NCBI RefSeq assembly: GCF_004379255.2
Contig: NC_056052.1
Span: forward strand, 13,920,589 to 13,984,588
DNA length: 64,000 bases
Direction of reading: 5' to 3'
From: Salvia splendens
Taxonomy: Eukaryota > Streptophyta > Magnoliopsida > Lamiales > Lamiaceae
Shown here: positions 1 to 9,809 of the stretch, piece by piece
Layout of the letters: the number at the start of each line of letters is the position of its first letter
Numbering within the stretch: the stretch's first letter is position 1
The notes under the pieces: generated by a model
The model's input: the letters and a program-made list of their open reading frames with translations, nothing else
What the model was told of the DNA's origin: nothing
Database searches by the model: none
Made by a program: the position numbers and the translations under genes

Positions 1-506
1 TCTCCCGGCAACTTTTCCCTTCGAGCATTTGAGGAAGCAATCGTCCCGTGAGGAGGGTCCAGAAAATGGCACCTCCTATCGATGGGGTTGATGGCGCCCG
101 AGCCACTTTCATGACCTCCTCGGAGATCACCCATAATATCCGGCCCTAGCCACTCGTGGTCATCGTCATTCTCCGCCATTGGGGTGGCCTTACTTAGGGT
201 AAGCTCTCCACTGATTTCTTCTTGGCGATTCCCATTATTAGAGTTGCCATTTTGCCTCGCCTGTCCTTGCTTTCCTTTCGTGGGTTGCTGTCCGTTTTAA
301 GGTTGTTTGGATGCCCCAACATTGTAGTTCTTTCTCGGTGGTCGCACCCCTTTCCCGGCAGCGTAGCATACTTCGCTTCTATGGCCCATGTGTTTGCATT
401 CATGGCAATAAGGAGGGATTTTATCCCACTTCACTTGCTGCACCAATTCTCGTCCGCAAATATCTAAAATTATTTCCTCGGGAGGTGGCTTGGTGATATC
501 AATCTC
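1..506 (-). pseudogene. LINE-A ORF1, C-terminal part (decayed)
   Basis: Minus-strand remnant of a LINE ORF1, the nucleic-acid-binding protein of plant L1 elements. Reading down from 506 it encodes DITKPPPEEIILDICGRE and then a CX2CX4HX4C knuckle (C-HE-C-KHMG-H-RSEV-C), as in the other ORF1s here. A TAA near 297 interrupts the frame; beyond it a recognisable C-terminal segment (WLGPDI.GDLRGG) continues to the left edge. The upstream half lies at 2923-3761; element NA separates the two. The element continues out of the window, so ORF2 is not seen. Confidence 0.8.
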
Positions 507-646
507 TCTTTTTTTTTTAATCAAACACACCCCAAAGGGCGGAGGGTTGAGGCGGACCCACACCTGTGCATTACCAAAACCATTGGTTACAAACAAACAT
601 ACACCGAGTCGCCCAAAAGTGACGACTCACCAAGGCATGACAAATT

Positions 647-698
647 AGAGTACAACGAGGGCCTCCCTAACAACTAGAGGTGGTCATCTATATACTCT
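647..698 (-). other. NA 3' UTR hairpin (AGAGTA/TACTCT)
   Basis: On the minus strand AGAGTA and TACTCT pair across about 40 bases, with an inner CC.CCTC/GGGAGG pairing. It lies about 60 bases past the ORF1 stop, at the position of the 3' UTR hairpin in the LINEs of this window. The inner stem is less regular than in the LINEs. Confidence 0.5.
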
Positions 699-755
699 CA
701 AAATCCAATTACCATTTGATACAAACTTTGTATCCCCAACACTTCTGTCCATCAC

Positions 756-2420
756 CTAGCTAAGGCCCGCAATAGGGATACCTCCGCTAGGTACATGCCC
801 TCCTGGATCAAGGTCCTCGATGTTGCCCTCTATCTCCCGGTTGGGGCGCCCACATGCGATACTCATGGAGCTAAAGCTCGCGTCATTCGCACCCGGTGGG
901 ACACTCCCAAATGTCACCGTAGCAACATTCTCCTTCAAATGCCAATCATCTACGTGTGGAGCCTTGGTGTGCATATCGCCCTCATGCACTTTTCCTTTCC
1001 TCCTCCTCGACACCAATTGGAAGCCATCCTCATCCACATTTGGGTGACTCCTACTAGCCACTCTTGACTTCGACGATTCTGCACCCAATGTACCCTCGAT
1101 GTACTCCGCGTGATTGTTACAATCTTTGGACTTCTCCAACTGTCCAATGGACGATGGAGTGCCATTCTCCTTTGGGCGCCACTCACCGTGGATGATCTTG
1201 GCGGCATGGCTTGAAAGGTTCTCCTTGTATGATGCTCGGCGACCCTTGTCTCTACCCCGAGACTTCCTTCCCGCTGCATGGCAATCCTCTTTCTCATGCC
1301 CAACATGTTTACAATTACAACAAAACAATGGAATACGGTCCCATGCCACTTTGTACCTCGAGTCTTTGCCTCGGATATTAAGGATGATCTCTTCCGTCGG
1401 GGGAGTAGAGATGTCAATCTCTACGCAAATCCTTGCGAATGAGAGTCGGCTTTGATGAATTGTGGCATGATCGGCTTGTAGTGGCTTGCCAAGGAGCTTA
1501 CCGATTGCCAAGAGGGCCGATTCCTCATAGAGATGAGCCGGTATACCTAATATGTTACACCACACGGCAACAATTGGCGACTCAAAGAACGTGTTAAAAT
1601 CCGGCGCCCACTTGAACACCCTCATCGGATGGCAATCAACATACCAATTCGGACTCCCATTAGGGCCATTTAGCACCTTAGCATAATCGGCCACCTCTTG
1701 AAATTGGAGTAAAATATGCTTAGCATTCAAGTATTTCCATGTGAATGCTCCAACTAGCCCCATGCCACTAAGACTTTTTTGAATTTGGGTTGTGGACGGG
1801 AGTGAATGGGAGAACTTCCCGACAATAGCTAGCCCTAGCTTCTCCGAGAGAAAATCCGTTTCAAAATCGAAAAAGGAGAGCGATGGTGTACCTTCAAAAG
1901 AGCCGGCTGTACCCAAAGGCTTGGTCTTGCCGTCGTCCAAGGGGATTGGCTCGGACTTTCGATTTGGGGCCGATGAACCCTCCACGGCCCCGGTCCCCCC
2001 GTGGTTGGAATGATTCGTTGCCGCCTTCCGCACATTCGCCGGCGGTGCCAGCGTTTCCGGTGAAGATTCCGGCGGTGCCAGCTTTTCCGGTGACGGCTCC
2101 GGCCGTTGTGCCACGGGGGCACGGTCTTCCATGCATGCATCAGCCTCAAGGTGGAGGTAAGTAGCACATGGTATTGCTTGTGAGTACAAATAGTCATTTT
2201 CCCCATTTGGAGCAACACCTTCTTCCCCATGCAAAGTGGTCTTTGTCTCTACCTCTTTTTGCAAGTCACATGATTCCAACACATCACATGCCACCCCATC
2301 ATCTAGCCTAGGACCCATGTGATGTATTGTACTTGCACCGGTTGGGTGGTGGTCCAGCTCACTCCGGCTCGCCGGCGCCGGCGAAATTCCGGCCACCTCC
2401 TCGGAGTTGAGCATTTCCAT
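756..2420 (-). CDS. NA ORF1, DUF4283-like zinc-knuckle protein
   Basis: 554-residue open frame beginning MEMLNSEEVAG. Probable role: RNA-binding, capsid-like ORF1 protein of a LINE-type element. The middle resembles the DUF4283-like core of the other ORF1s (KLGLAIVGKFSHSLPSTTQI, then WKYLNAKHILLQFQEVADYA, then HPMRVFKWAPDF), followed by a knuckle C-CN-C-KHVG-H-EKED-C. Identity with its neighbours is clearly lower than theirs with each other. Upstream, a second open frame (about 2922-2303, other phase) has coding-like character but no recognised domain. The two overlap between about 2475 and 2303, so either one small indel split a longer ORF1 or translation begins at 2420. Confidence 0.75.
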   Translation of the reverse strand: MEMLNSEEVAGISPAPASRSELDHHPTGASTIHHMGPRLDDGVACDVLESCDLQKEVETKTTLHGEEGVAPNGENDYLYSQAIPCATYLHLEADACMEDRAPVAQRPEPSPEKLAPPESSPETLAPPANVRKAATNHSNHGGTGAVEGSSAPNRKSEPIPLDDGKTKPLGTAGSFEGTPSLSFFDFETDFLSEKLGLAIVGKFSHSLPSTTQIQKSLSGMGLVGAFTWKYLNAKHILLQFQEVADYAKVLNGPNGSPNWYVDCHPMRVFKWAPDFNTFFESPIVAVWCNILGIPAHLYEESALLAIGKLLGKPLQADHATIHQSRLSFARICVEIDISTPPTEEIILNIRGKDSRYKVAWDRIPLFCCNCKHVGHEKEDCHAAGRKSRGRDKGRRASYKENLSSHAAKIIHGEWRPKENGTPSSIGQLEKSKDCNNHAEYIEGTLGAESSKSRVASRSHPNVDEDGFQLVSRRRKGKVHEGDMHTKAPHVDDWHLKENVATVTFGSVPPGANDASFSSMSIACGRPNREIEGNIEDLDPGGHVPSGGIPIAGLS

Positions 2421-2922
2421 TGCAATCTTCTTCTTCTTTCTTCCATCTTTGCTGTCGACTCCTTCATCGGCTCAACTACCTCCCGGAAACCGGATTTGAC
2501 TGGTGGGTCCACTAGGTCATCGTCCGAGATTCCGGCAGCAAAATACCGTTCATGGTCGAGAAGGAGTAAGTGACCCGTAGTTGCTTCGAAGGGGCCCGGC
2601 CTCGCCATTTGAGCAAACGTTCTCATCGTATACCCATCGGAAGGCTGCTCTCCTTCCGGCGACGCCGTCTCCTCATCATTTTTCCCGGCGAGTAGCTCCT
2701 CAGCCATTTCGAAGATCATTTTTTTCTTGATTCGACTAACCCCCAAAATAGTCTCAAGGCCTGTACGTTTCAGCTCACGTCGGCCTCTCTCAGGGAAAGG
2801 AGTCCCGGCCCTCTTCGTCTTTGGCCGTGGGATGAAAGGGAGACTCCGTTCCGGCGAGCGGGGTGATTGGATCGTGTGAGATGAAACCGTAGCAGCCTCA
2901 ACCGCCGGTTCTCCGCCGGCCT

Positions 2923-3761
2923 TCAATCTCGATACAAATACGGGCACAAAATAGACGGGCCTTGTTGGCCGTAGCACGGTCCACTTGGATCGGATTGCCG
3001 AGGAGCTTCCCGATGGCAAATAAGGCCGCTTGATCATAGAGATGTATCGGGAGGCCGATAAAGTTGCACCAAATGGCCGCAATGGGTGACTCACAATACG
3101 CATCGAAATCCGGAGACCATTTGAAGACCTTTGGGGCCGCTTAGGAGTCAAGCATAATCCGTAATATCCTCAAATTGAACAAGAATATGCTTGGCATTAA
3201 TATATTTCCACGAGAAACCACGACAAAATTTTGAGGTAGATGCAAAGCCAATGTTCGGGATGTTCTCGGGGACGAAGACTTGTGGCCCATCAGTGTGTGG
3301 AGTTCCCCGGAGCAAATCCGCCATGGTTTTCGGAGTATGATTGTGTCCCGAGTTAGTCGCGCCATAGCCGGCCTGGTTCGGGTCATGCAAATTATTGTTC
3401 GATGCCCAACCTGATTTGGCCGAGGAGTCTCGGCTCGGTTGCCCAGGGCTGACTCATGGCGTCTCCAGCAACGGCCCCATCGTGTGAGGACCCGACGGCC
3501 CCGCGCAAGGAACATGGGAGGTGTCGGCCGAGCCCTCGTGCGTGCCTTTCGTCGCTGCTGAAATGCTCGGCATATTCGAGTCACCCGCGACACCGACGTG
3601 CCCACCATGCTCGTAGCTACCGCGATGCCCGGCGCACCCGGCATATCCAAGAAGCCCGCGACACCCGACGCACCCGCCATACCCGATACGTCCGAGATGC
3701 CCGAGACGCCCATCATACCCGATACGTCCGAGACGCCCGCCATCCCCGATACGCCCGAGGC
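2923..3761 (-). pseudogene. LINE-A ORF1, upstream part with deletions
   Basis: Minus-strand ORF1 remnant, upstream of the piece at 1-506. One frame (3390-3150) reads from PKTMADLLRG through VFVPENIPNIGFAST directly into FCRGFSWKYINAKHILVQF, skipping about 45 residues present in LINE-B and LINE-D. Another segment (3140-2931) gives KVFKWSPDFDAYCESPIAAI and the stretch up to ARICIEI. It is therefore broken by at least two deletions and a frame change. Its right edge is the A-tail of LINE-B. Confidence 0.75.
3590..3758 (-). repeat. GC-rich minisatellite in LINE-A
   Basis: Short units built on CCCGATACGTCCGAGA and CCCGCCAT recur with variation across about 170 bases. Read on the minus strand in one frame they give a Gly/Ser/Val/Met-rich string (repeats of GVSDVSGM). 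No other ORF1 in the window has this segment, so it looks like slippage expansion after the element died. Confidence 0.65.
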
Positions 3762-3787
3762 TTTTTTTTTTTTTTAATCAAACACCT

Positions 3788-6700
3788 TCACGGTGGAGGG
3801 TTCGTGGGTCCCTCATCCCTATATTTCAAAAGTGGTTGAATACAAAACGTGGCCACTTTCCATAAGTCATCAAGGCCTTGGATGATAGGTCTTTGAGTTC
3901 GGATGGTCTCCCAAGTTGATGCTAGTGAGAACTCCCCATTGTGTGAAAGCCTCCATCTCGGCACATCCGGCCCCTCCGGGATGATTGGCGTGTCAAGGAT
4001 CTTCCGGACGATGTGTTGTGTAAGGCCGGCTTGCGCTTGTAGAATCCGCAACTTGGTTTCATTCCAAGATCCATTGATAATGTAATCAGCAACATGGACA
4101 AGGGGGCCTCCCCTATCATCAAGACAAAGTTCCCTCAAAGGAACCTCTCCTAGCCATAGGTCATCCCAAAATGATATCTTACCTTCTCGCACCACCCAAC
4201 GAATGTACGGTTGCGCCTGTGCCCGAGCCTTCAAAAGCCTCTTCCAAGTAGGGCTACACCTCCCCGAGGCTCTAGCTGTGAGTGGGGACGCCTTAAGGCA
4301 ATATTTAGTCATCATGTACGTAGCCCAAAGGGAGTTTTGTTCCCGGAATCTCCACCATAATTTAATATTAAAGGCACGTAAGACCTCCTTGAACTTCCGA
4401 ATGCCCAAGCCCCCTTCGGCCGTGGGTAGGCAAACCTGATCACATCCTATCCAGTGCGTCCTTTTCTTCTCATTACTCGACCCCCAAAAGAAGCGAGCCA
4501 CTTGTTGATCTAATTGCTTGAGGGCTCCGCCGGTTGGCTCGATCGCTTGAAAAATATGTAAGGGAATCGCCTCAAGTGTGCTTTTTATCAAGGTTAGTCT
4601 CCCCCCAAAGGAAAGGTGTCGGTGAGCCCATCCAGATATCCTAGCCGAGATTTTCTCTCGAAGAAACATGAACATATCCGTGCGCTTCACCCCCCGGTAA
4701 ATAGGGACACCAAGGTAAAGGAAGGGGAACGTACCTCGTGAGAAACCTCCTTCACTTTGAATTATGTTTGACCAGCCTTCATGCGCCTCGGAGATGTAGA
4801 AATTGCTCTTGCCGAGGTTGATTTGTTGTCCGGACACCTCGGCATAATGCTCAAGACATGCACGTAGCCTCCGGAGGGGGTTTACGGCCGCTTGCGTGAA
4901 GATGATGATGTCGTCCGCATAGGCGAGGTGGCTGATCTCCATGCTGCCTCGGGTTGCTTTGTATGTCATCTCTTTGTCTCCGAGGATAAGTTTATCGAGT
5001 GATCTCGAGAGATAGTCCGCAGCAAGGACGAAGAGGGCGGGGGAAATGGGGTCCCCTTGTCTAAGGCCACGAGTGGATTTGAAAAAGCCCGTCGGGGCCC
5101 CGTTGATAAGGATCGAGAACCAGCATGTCCCGATGCACCTTTCTATGAGCGCCACCCAAGGTTCGGGGAAGCCCATTTGCTTGAGGACTTTTAGGAGGAA
5201 CGGCCATTGAACCCTATCATAGGCCTTAGCCATGTCAATCTTGATAGCAACATTAGGGGCTGGTGTACTTCTATGGAGCTCATGGAACATCTCCTGTGCA
5301 AGGAGTACATTGTCATTGAGGAGCCTCCCTTTGACAAACCCGCTTTGATTCGGTGCGACAACACTTGGAAGGAATGGGGCAAGGCGCCTCGTGAGGACTT
5401 TAGTAATCACCTTGTTGATCACGTTACACAAGCTAATGGGCCTATAGTCTCCCCAAGTCTCGGGTAAAGGCTTCTTGGGGATGAGTACGATACTCGTGGC
5501 CGTGAAGCTGCGGGGGAGGAAAGCCCCACCAAAAAATTGCCTAACCGCTTCCACCACGTCTGGCCCCACGATTCCCCAACAAGCTTGGAAGAACAATGCC
5601 GAGAAGCCATCCGGGCCGGGCGCGCTATTGGCCGAGATATCGAAGACAGCTCGTTTCACCTCATCCGCATCCGGGGGTTTGGGGAGGCCCGCCAACTGCT
5701 CCGAGGGAGGGAGTGGATGTAAGAGGCTGAGGTCCGGATCCACAAGCTCCGGGTAGCTTGGGGCTAGGAGGTTTTGAAAGAACTCAACCGCCGATTCTTT
5801 GATGGCCGTGTCATCCGTAAGTTCACGCCCATTAGCGTTAATCTTGTGGATACGTAGCCGAATCCTCTTCTGCTTCACCCAACTTTGGTAAAATCTAGTG
5901 TTTTTATCCCCTTCTTCCAACCAACGGAGGGCCGCCTTCTGACGCCAAAAATCTTCCTCCATCTTAAGGAGAAGGATGTACTCAGCAATTTGTTTGTTGA
6001 CCCCTGTTCTATTCCGGGCCGAGGGGTCACCTTCAAACTCCGATTGAGCCAGCGCAATGTTCTCTTCACAAGTTTTGAGGCTGGCGTGTATATTCCCAAA
6101 AACCTCCTTGTTCCATCTTTTAAGCGTTTGTTTGATCCTAGCCAGCTTGATCTTCAAATTGAGGAGGCCCACAGCCTCCGTGGGAGCCATCCAATCTTCT
6201 TGCACCAACTCACCAAAACCCTCATGCCGGACCCACATGTTTTGGAACCGGAAGGCTCTACCACCCCCGTGGGCATTAGGTAGCCTGCATCTGACGAGGA
6301 GAGGCCGGTGGTCCGAAGCAATACGGGGTAGGTTAGTGACTCTTATTGCATCAAACAATTGGGGCGTCATCTCACTAATCAACACCCTATCCAGCCTTTC
6401 CATGAGGCCGTTCTTTGCCGAGGTGAATTCAGCCCCATCATAGCCTGGGTCCATTAGTCTGCAATCCTCAATGGCCTCTACGAAATCCACCATTTCGGCC
6501 TGACGATTTGTGTCGCTTCCCGTCCTATCTCGAGTGGAGAGGATTGTGTTGAAGTCCCCTCCAATGAACCACGGTATTCCCTCCGAAACTTGGGCAATAT
6601 CTCTCATCTTTTCCCAAAGGGCATGCCGCTCTCCTCTCGTGCATTTAGCATACACGGCCGAGATCATAATAGGGGTTGAGATCCGGGGACAAGTGAGCCT

Positions 6701-6961
6701 CCCATGTAGCAGCTGGTCCGTGTCATCCATCACAACAAAATCCATCCCTTCCTCCACAAAAATCCAAATTTTCCCATTGGTGTTCGTCCCCTTGTAGGAC
6801 AGCCCCAACACTTTCGAGAATTTGTCCGGATTAGGGGAGGTAAGCGGCTCCATTATTGCAAGAAAACAAATATTATGAGATTTAATTAGTCTTTTTAGGA
6901 CGTTTTGGGTTGACGCGTTCGCGATTCCCCTAACGTTCCAAAATAGAAAATTTAACGACAT
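3788..6961 (-). CDS. LINE-B ORF2 (EN-RT), RNase H deleted
   Basis: Open frame of about 1058 codons from ATG at 6961, two bases after the ORF1 stop. Endonuclease: starts MSLNFLFWNVRGIAN, then AIMEPL, GGDFN and SDHRPL. Reverse transcriptase: VLIPKKPLPETW, GLRQGDPISPALF and AYADDIIIF. Open ORF2s here run to about 1390 residues. This one breaks off after LDDLWK and joins the 3' UTR at about 3857, losing about 330 residues with the zf-RVT cluster and the RNase H; its last 18 or so residues are read from 3' UTR sequence. It could make an EN-RT protein of unknown competence. Confidence 0.85.
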   Translation of the reverse strand: MSLNFLFWNVRGIANASTQNVLKRLIKSHNICFLAIMEPLTSPNPDKFSKVLGLSYKGTNTNGKIWIFVEEGMDFVVMDDTDQLLHGRLTCPRISTPIMISAVYAKCTRGERHALWEKMRDIAQVSEGIPWFIGGDFNTILSTRDRTGSDTNRQAEMVDFVEAIEDCRLMDPGYDGAEFTSAKNGLMERLDRVLISEMTPQLFDAIRVTNLPRIASDHRPLLVRCRLPNAHGGGRAFRFQNMWVRHEGFGELVQEDWMAPTEAVGLLNLKIKLARIKQTLKRWNKEVFGNIHASLKTCEENIALAQSEFEGDPSARNRTGVNKQIAEYILLLKMEEDFWRQKAALRWLEEGDKNTRFYQSWVKQKRIRLRIHKINANGRELTDDTAIKESAVEFFQNLLAPSYPELVDPDLSLLHPLPPSEQLAGLPKPPDADEVKRAVFDISANSAPGPDGFSALFFQACWGIVGPDVVEAVRQFFGGAFLPRSFTATSIVLIPKKPLPETWGDYRPISLCNVINKVITKVLTRRLAPFLPSVVAPNQSGFVKGRLLNDNVLLAQEMFHELHRSTPAPNVAIKIDMAKAYDRVQWPFLLKVLKQMGFPEPWVALIERCIGTCWFSILINGAPTGFFKSTRGLRQGDPISPALFVLAADYLSRSLDKLILGDKEMTYKATRGSMEISHLAYADDIIIFTQAAVNPLRRLRACLEHYAEVSGQQINLGKSNFYISEAHEGWSNIIQSEGGFSRGTFPFLYLGVPIYRGVKRTDMFMFLREKISARISGWAHRHLSFGGRLTLIKSTLEAIPLHIFQAIEPTGGALKQLDQQVARFFWGSSNEKKRTHWIGCDQVCLPTAEGGLGIRKFKEVLRAFNIKLWWRFREQNSLWATYMMTKYCLKASPLTARASGRCSPTWKRLLKARAQAQPYIRWVVREGKISFWDDLWLGEVPLRELCLDDRGGPLVHVADYIINGSWNETKLRILQAQAGLTQHIVRKILDTPIIPEGPDVPRWRLSHNGEFSLASTWETIRTQRPIIQGLDDLWKVATFCIQPLLKYRDEGPTNPPP

Positions 6962-6963
6962 GA

Positions 6964-8998
6964 TTAACAAGAGGAGTTCGTACCCGGCGGGATTGACCCC
7001 CCTCCTTGGAATTCAATGATTTGAAGGTCCTTCTCCCCATGAGATGCCGCGGCCTCCAAAAAGGCGGGATTGGCGCCCTCATCGATTTCATTATGGGAGA
7101 TGGTATCATCCCAATTTTCCTCGTCTTCCATATCATTTTCCACGAAGTTCTCTTGAGCCATGAGGGTGAAATATCGGTTAGTACTCAAATGACTTGATGG
7201 CCTTTGTGCCTCGGTTTTCTCTAGGTCGAAGGGTTTAAAGAAGCCTTTCGGTTGCACATGGGCCCCCGAAGTCGGGTTCACTTCTCGCCGCGCCATGTCC
7301 GCTCCTCTTGGCGTACCCCCGCGCCCATTTCCAAAAGAGGGGAATTTAGCGAGCACCCCTTTAGGTGAAGAGGTGGTATGCTCATCATGGATGATGATCA
7401 TGTCCTTACTCCCGGCACCTTGCATATCACCCAAAAAGTCCGGCCCCGACCACTCCGCCCCCGAGTACATATTGGCTCTCGGGTTCATCCGGATGTTGCC
7501 TTCCTTTCCCTTGTGTTTCCCTTGTTGTTTCCATTCCATGTTATTATCGGTGTGCCTCGGATCAGTATTGTTCTTCTTAGCTCCTATTCCTCCGTGTTGT
7601 GGTTGTTTTGGTGTTGCTAAGTTGTAATTTCGTTTTGGAGGTCGATCCGCCTTCCCGGAAGCGTAACAAACTTCACTCTTGTGACCGACATGTTTGCATT
7701 CTCCACAGTAGGACGGGATCTTATCCCACTTTACTTGCTGCACCAAAGGACGCCCACAAATGTCAAGGATGATCTCGTCGGGTGGCGGCTTTGTAATGTC
7801 GATCTCAATGCATAGCCGCGCAAAGGAGAGTCTTGATTTGTTGGCCGTCGCTCTATCTACTTGTATCGGGTTACCAAGGAGTTTCCCAATGGCATAGAGG
7901 GCCGATTGATCAAATAGGTGGATCGGGAGTCCAATTAGGTTGCACCATATAGCCGCAATTGGAGATTCACAATAGGCGTCAAATTCCGGAGACCATTTGA
8001 AAACTCTCATCGGATGCCGATCAATGAACCACACCGATGTCCCTTTGGGTCCACTTAGGAGCCGAGCATAGTCCGTCATGTCCTCAAATTGAACAAGAAT
8101 ATGTTTGGCATTAATATATTTCCAAGTATAGCCACGGCAAAACATAATGTTGTCTAGAGCCTTTTGGATTTGATAGGAAGCCGGGATTGAGTGCGAGAAC
8201 TTACCTACAATAGCATGGCCGAGGGACGAGGCCAACCTTTGGATTTCTGACCCGGAGAAGTAAATGGATGGCACTCCGTTTGCCGTGGAAGCAAAGCCGA
8301 TATTTTGGATGTTCTCCGGGACAAAGACTTGCGGGCCTTCAACCGCCGATGGCCCCCGCACCATGTCGGCCATGGATTTTGGCTTGGTGGGGTTCCCCAC
8401 GCCCGGCTCGGTATTGCCTCCTAAAGGGTTGTGTGTCGGCTTATCTTTTGATTTAGCTGCACCGTTTGGGTCGGTTCGCGGATCATCACACGAGTCCCTC
8501 TCGACCCTGGGTGCGTAAGGAGGCCGCGGCATTTCTATGTCCATCTCGGTCGGCGTCGGGTCCATCGCATGCGTGTCCGAGGCCGAAGGCGCGGACGTGT
8601 CTCGAGGGGGGTTGCGGATTGCATTGGTCCTCGGCCATCCCGTACTCACTAACGCCGAGCCGGCTTCGAATGATGCTCGGATTTTCCGGGTCCTTCCCTT
8701 TTCGAGAGGTGGGAAATCTTCAAGGGAAGGGCCATGCTCAATGAGAGGCGCGCATTGTTCAATATCTTTGTCTCTCCGGTCTGGGAGAAGGGTGACCTTC
8801 GCCGTGTAGTCCGTGGCCGGTGAGGGTTCGGCGAGGAGGGGCTGCGCCGCCGCCGCATCAAGCATCTCCGCCGCGGCAAGGTGAATGATTTGGAGGATAT
8901 CACTCTTTTTTGGATTCATTTGCTGCATTGGTAGGGGTGAGCATGGCTCCACATGTGACTTCCGGTTTTGGTAAGGGGCAAAAGCACTTTCCGAAAGG
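6964..8998 (-). CDS. LINE-B ORF1, N-terminally truncated
   Basis: Open frame, with a first internal ATG at 8952 and readable back to about 8998 (LSESAFAPYQNRKSHVEPCS). It has a Pro/Ser-rich N-terminal part, the SMADMVRG motif, the DUF4283-like core (VPSIYFSGSEIQRLASSLGH to SFARLCIEID) and the knuckle C-GE-C-KHVG-H-KSEV-C, and it ends GTNSSC. Compared with LINE-E, about 230 N-terminal residues are missing, including the basic GRKRFVPSPLPEDKQLRKKL segment. Stop TAA 6964-6966, then TC, then the ORF2 ATG. Confidence 0.85.
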
Positions 8999-9009
8999 TA
9001 ATAATGTCA

Positions 9010-9283
9010 CGCAATGGGGTTGCAGCTGCTTGAGTGAAGATAATAATGTCATCGGCATATGCTAAGTGGCTGATTTCCATGCACCTCCTGGCCGCTTTGA
9101 AGGTCATCTCTTTTTTACCAAGGATGAGCTTGTCGAGGGCCCTGGAGAGATACTCTGCGGCAATCACAAACAACGCCGGGGAGATGGGGAATCCTTGTCT
9201 GAGCCCCCGAGTAGATTTGAAGAATCCAGTTGGGACACCGTTAATAAGGACCGAGAACCAACAAGAACCAATGCACCTTTCAA
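9010..9283 (-). pseudogene. LINE-D ORF2 fragment (RT palm)
   Basis: Encodes IERCIGSCWFSVLINGVPTG through GLRQGFPISP to YADDIIIFTQAAATPLR, the palm region of a LINE reverse transcriptase. It matches D' (22148-22425) closely and so belongs to the D subfamily. The conserved Asp of GLRQGDP is Phe here. The piece is cut by LINE-B on one side and by the gypsy P LTR on the other. Confidence 0.85.
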
Positions 9284-9284
9284 T

Positions 9285-9759
9285 GTATTGGTCCAAGAAC
9301 CCCACGTATAATGATTGGCAGCGGATTTCCTTGATTGATAATCTGGTTTGATCCACTTCCAGAGCTTGGAAAACCTCGACCCGTTGGCTATGTAATCAGC
9401 CAAGAACCTCGGTATGGTTGAACGCCACAAGAACTTGCTCAAAGTATCTTGATAAGTTCCAAACAAGTGAAAAACTCTACAAAGAGAATTCAACTCACAA
9501 GACAAACTCTATTTTCGTATTTGATCAATGATGTCCTCAAATGACATGCTTACAAGCCTATTTATAGGCTAGAATGGACTCTTGAAAGTCTCATATCATT
9601 AGTACAACTTAAGACCTTTAGAATGACTCATAATAAGTGAAAAGTAACTCCTAACTATTGGTGTGACTTTAGGACATCTAAAGTCACTTATTTAACTCAA
9701 AAAGTAACTTAAAAATGACTCTTCATTTTTGCTGCTCCAACTTGGACGAAAATGAATCA
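9285..9759 (-). repeat. Gypsy P 3' LTR (U5 end missing)
   Basis: Aligns with 15175-15648 without gaps; I count 3 differences by eye. The last 38 or so bases, ending ATATCA, are missing at the LINE-D junction. Contains the TATA motif (minus strand TATAAATA, 9559-9566). Confidence 0.9.
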
Positions 9760-9809
9760 TTTATCTTCAATTTGGGCCTCCAAAATGTGATATATATTGA
9801 CTCAAAACT

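Larger units (their letters stand above)
507..2922 (-). mobile_element. Element NA: ORF1-only LINE-like element
   Basis: Complete-looking insertion in ORF1 of LINE-A. The 8-bp sequence tcaatctc occurs at 499-506 and 2923-2930, consistent with a target duplication. On the minus strand it has a 5' segment, an ORF1 (2420-756), a 3' UTR of about 240 bases and a short A-tail after the motif GTGTTTGATTAAAA that also ends most LINEs here. There is no endonuclease or reverse transcriptase: ORF1 runs straight into the 3' UTR. It could be a deletion derivative of a LINE or a distinct non-autonomous family; that its ORF1 is much diverged from all the others favours the second (inference). Confidence 0.75.
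3762..8998 (-). mobile_element. LINE-B, 5'-truncated, internally deleted
   Basis: Minus-strand LINE with 14 T at 3762-3775 (its A-tail), the conserved 3' end, a shortened ORF2 and most of ORF1. Similarity to the ORF1 of LINE-E stops at about 8998, in the middle of ORF1, so the 5' part is missing. The 5' junction carries an 11-bp repeat (8999-9009 and 9041-9051). No duplication matches across the element: the left flank is LINE-A and the right flank LINE-D, which implies a rearrangement. Confidence 0.85.

Noticed and set aside
2303..2922. Separate gene upstream of NA ORF1
   Set aside because: It overlaps ORF1 in another phase and lies within the NA boundaries; more likely the ORF1 N-terminal part or 5' UTR.
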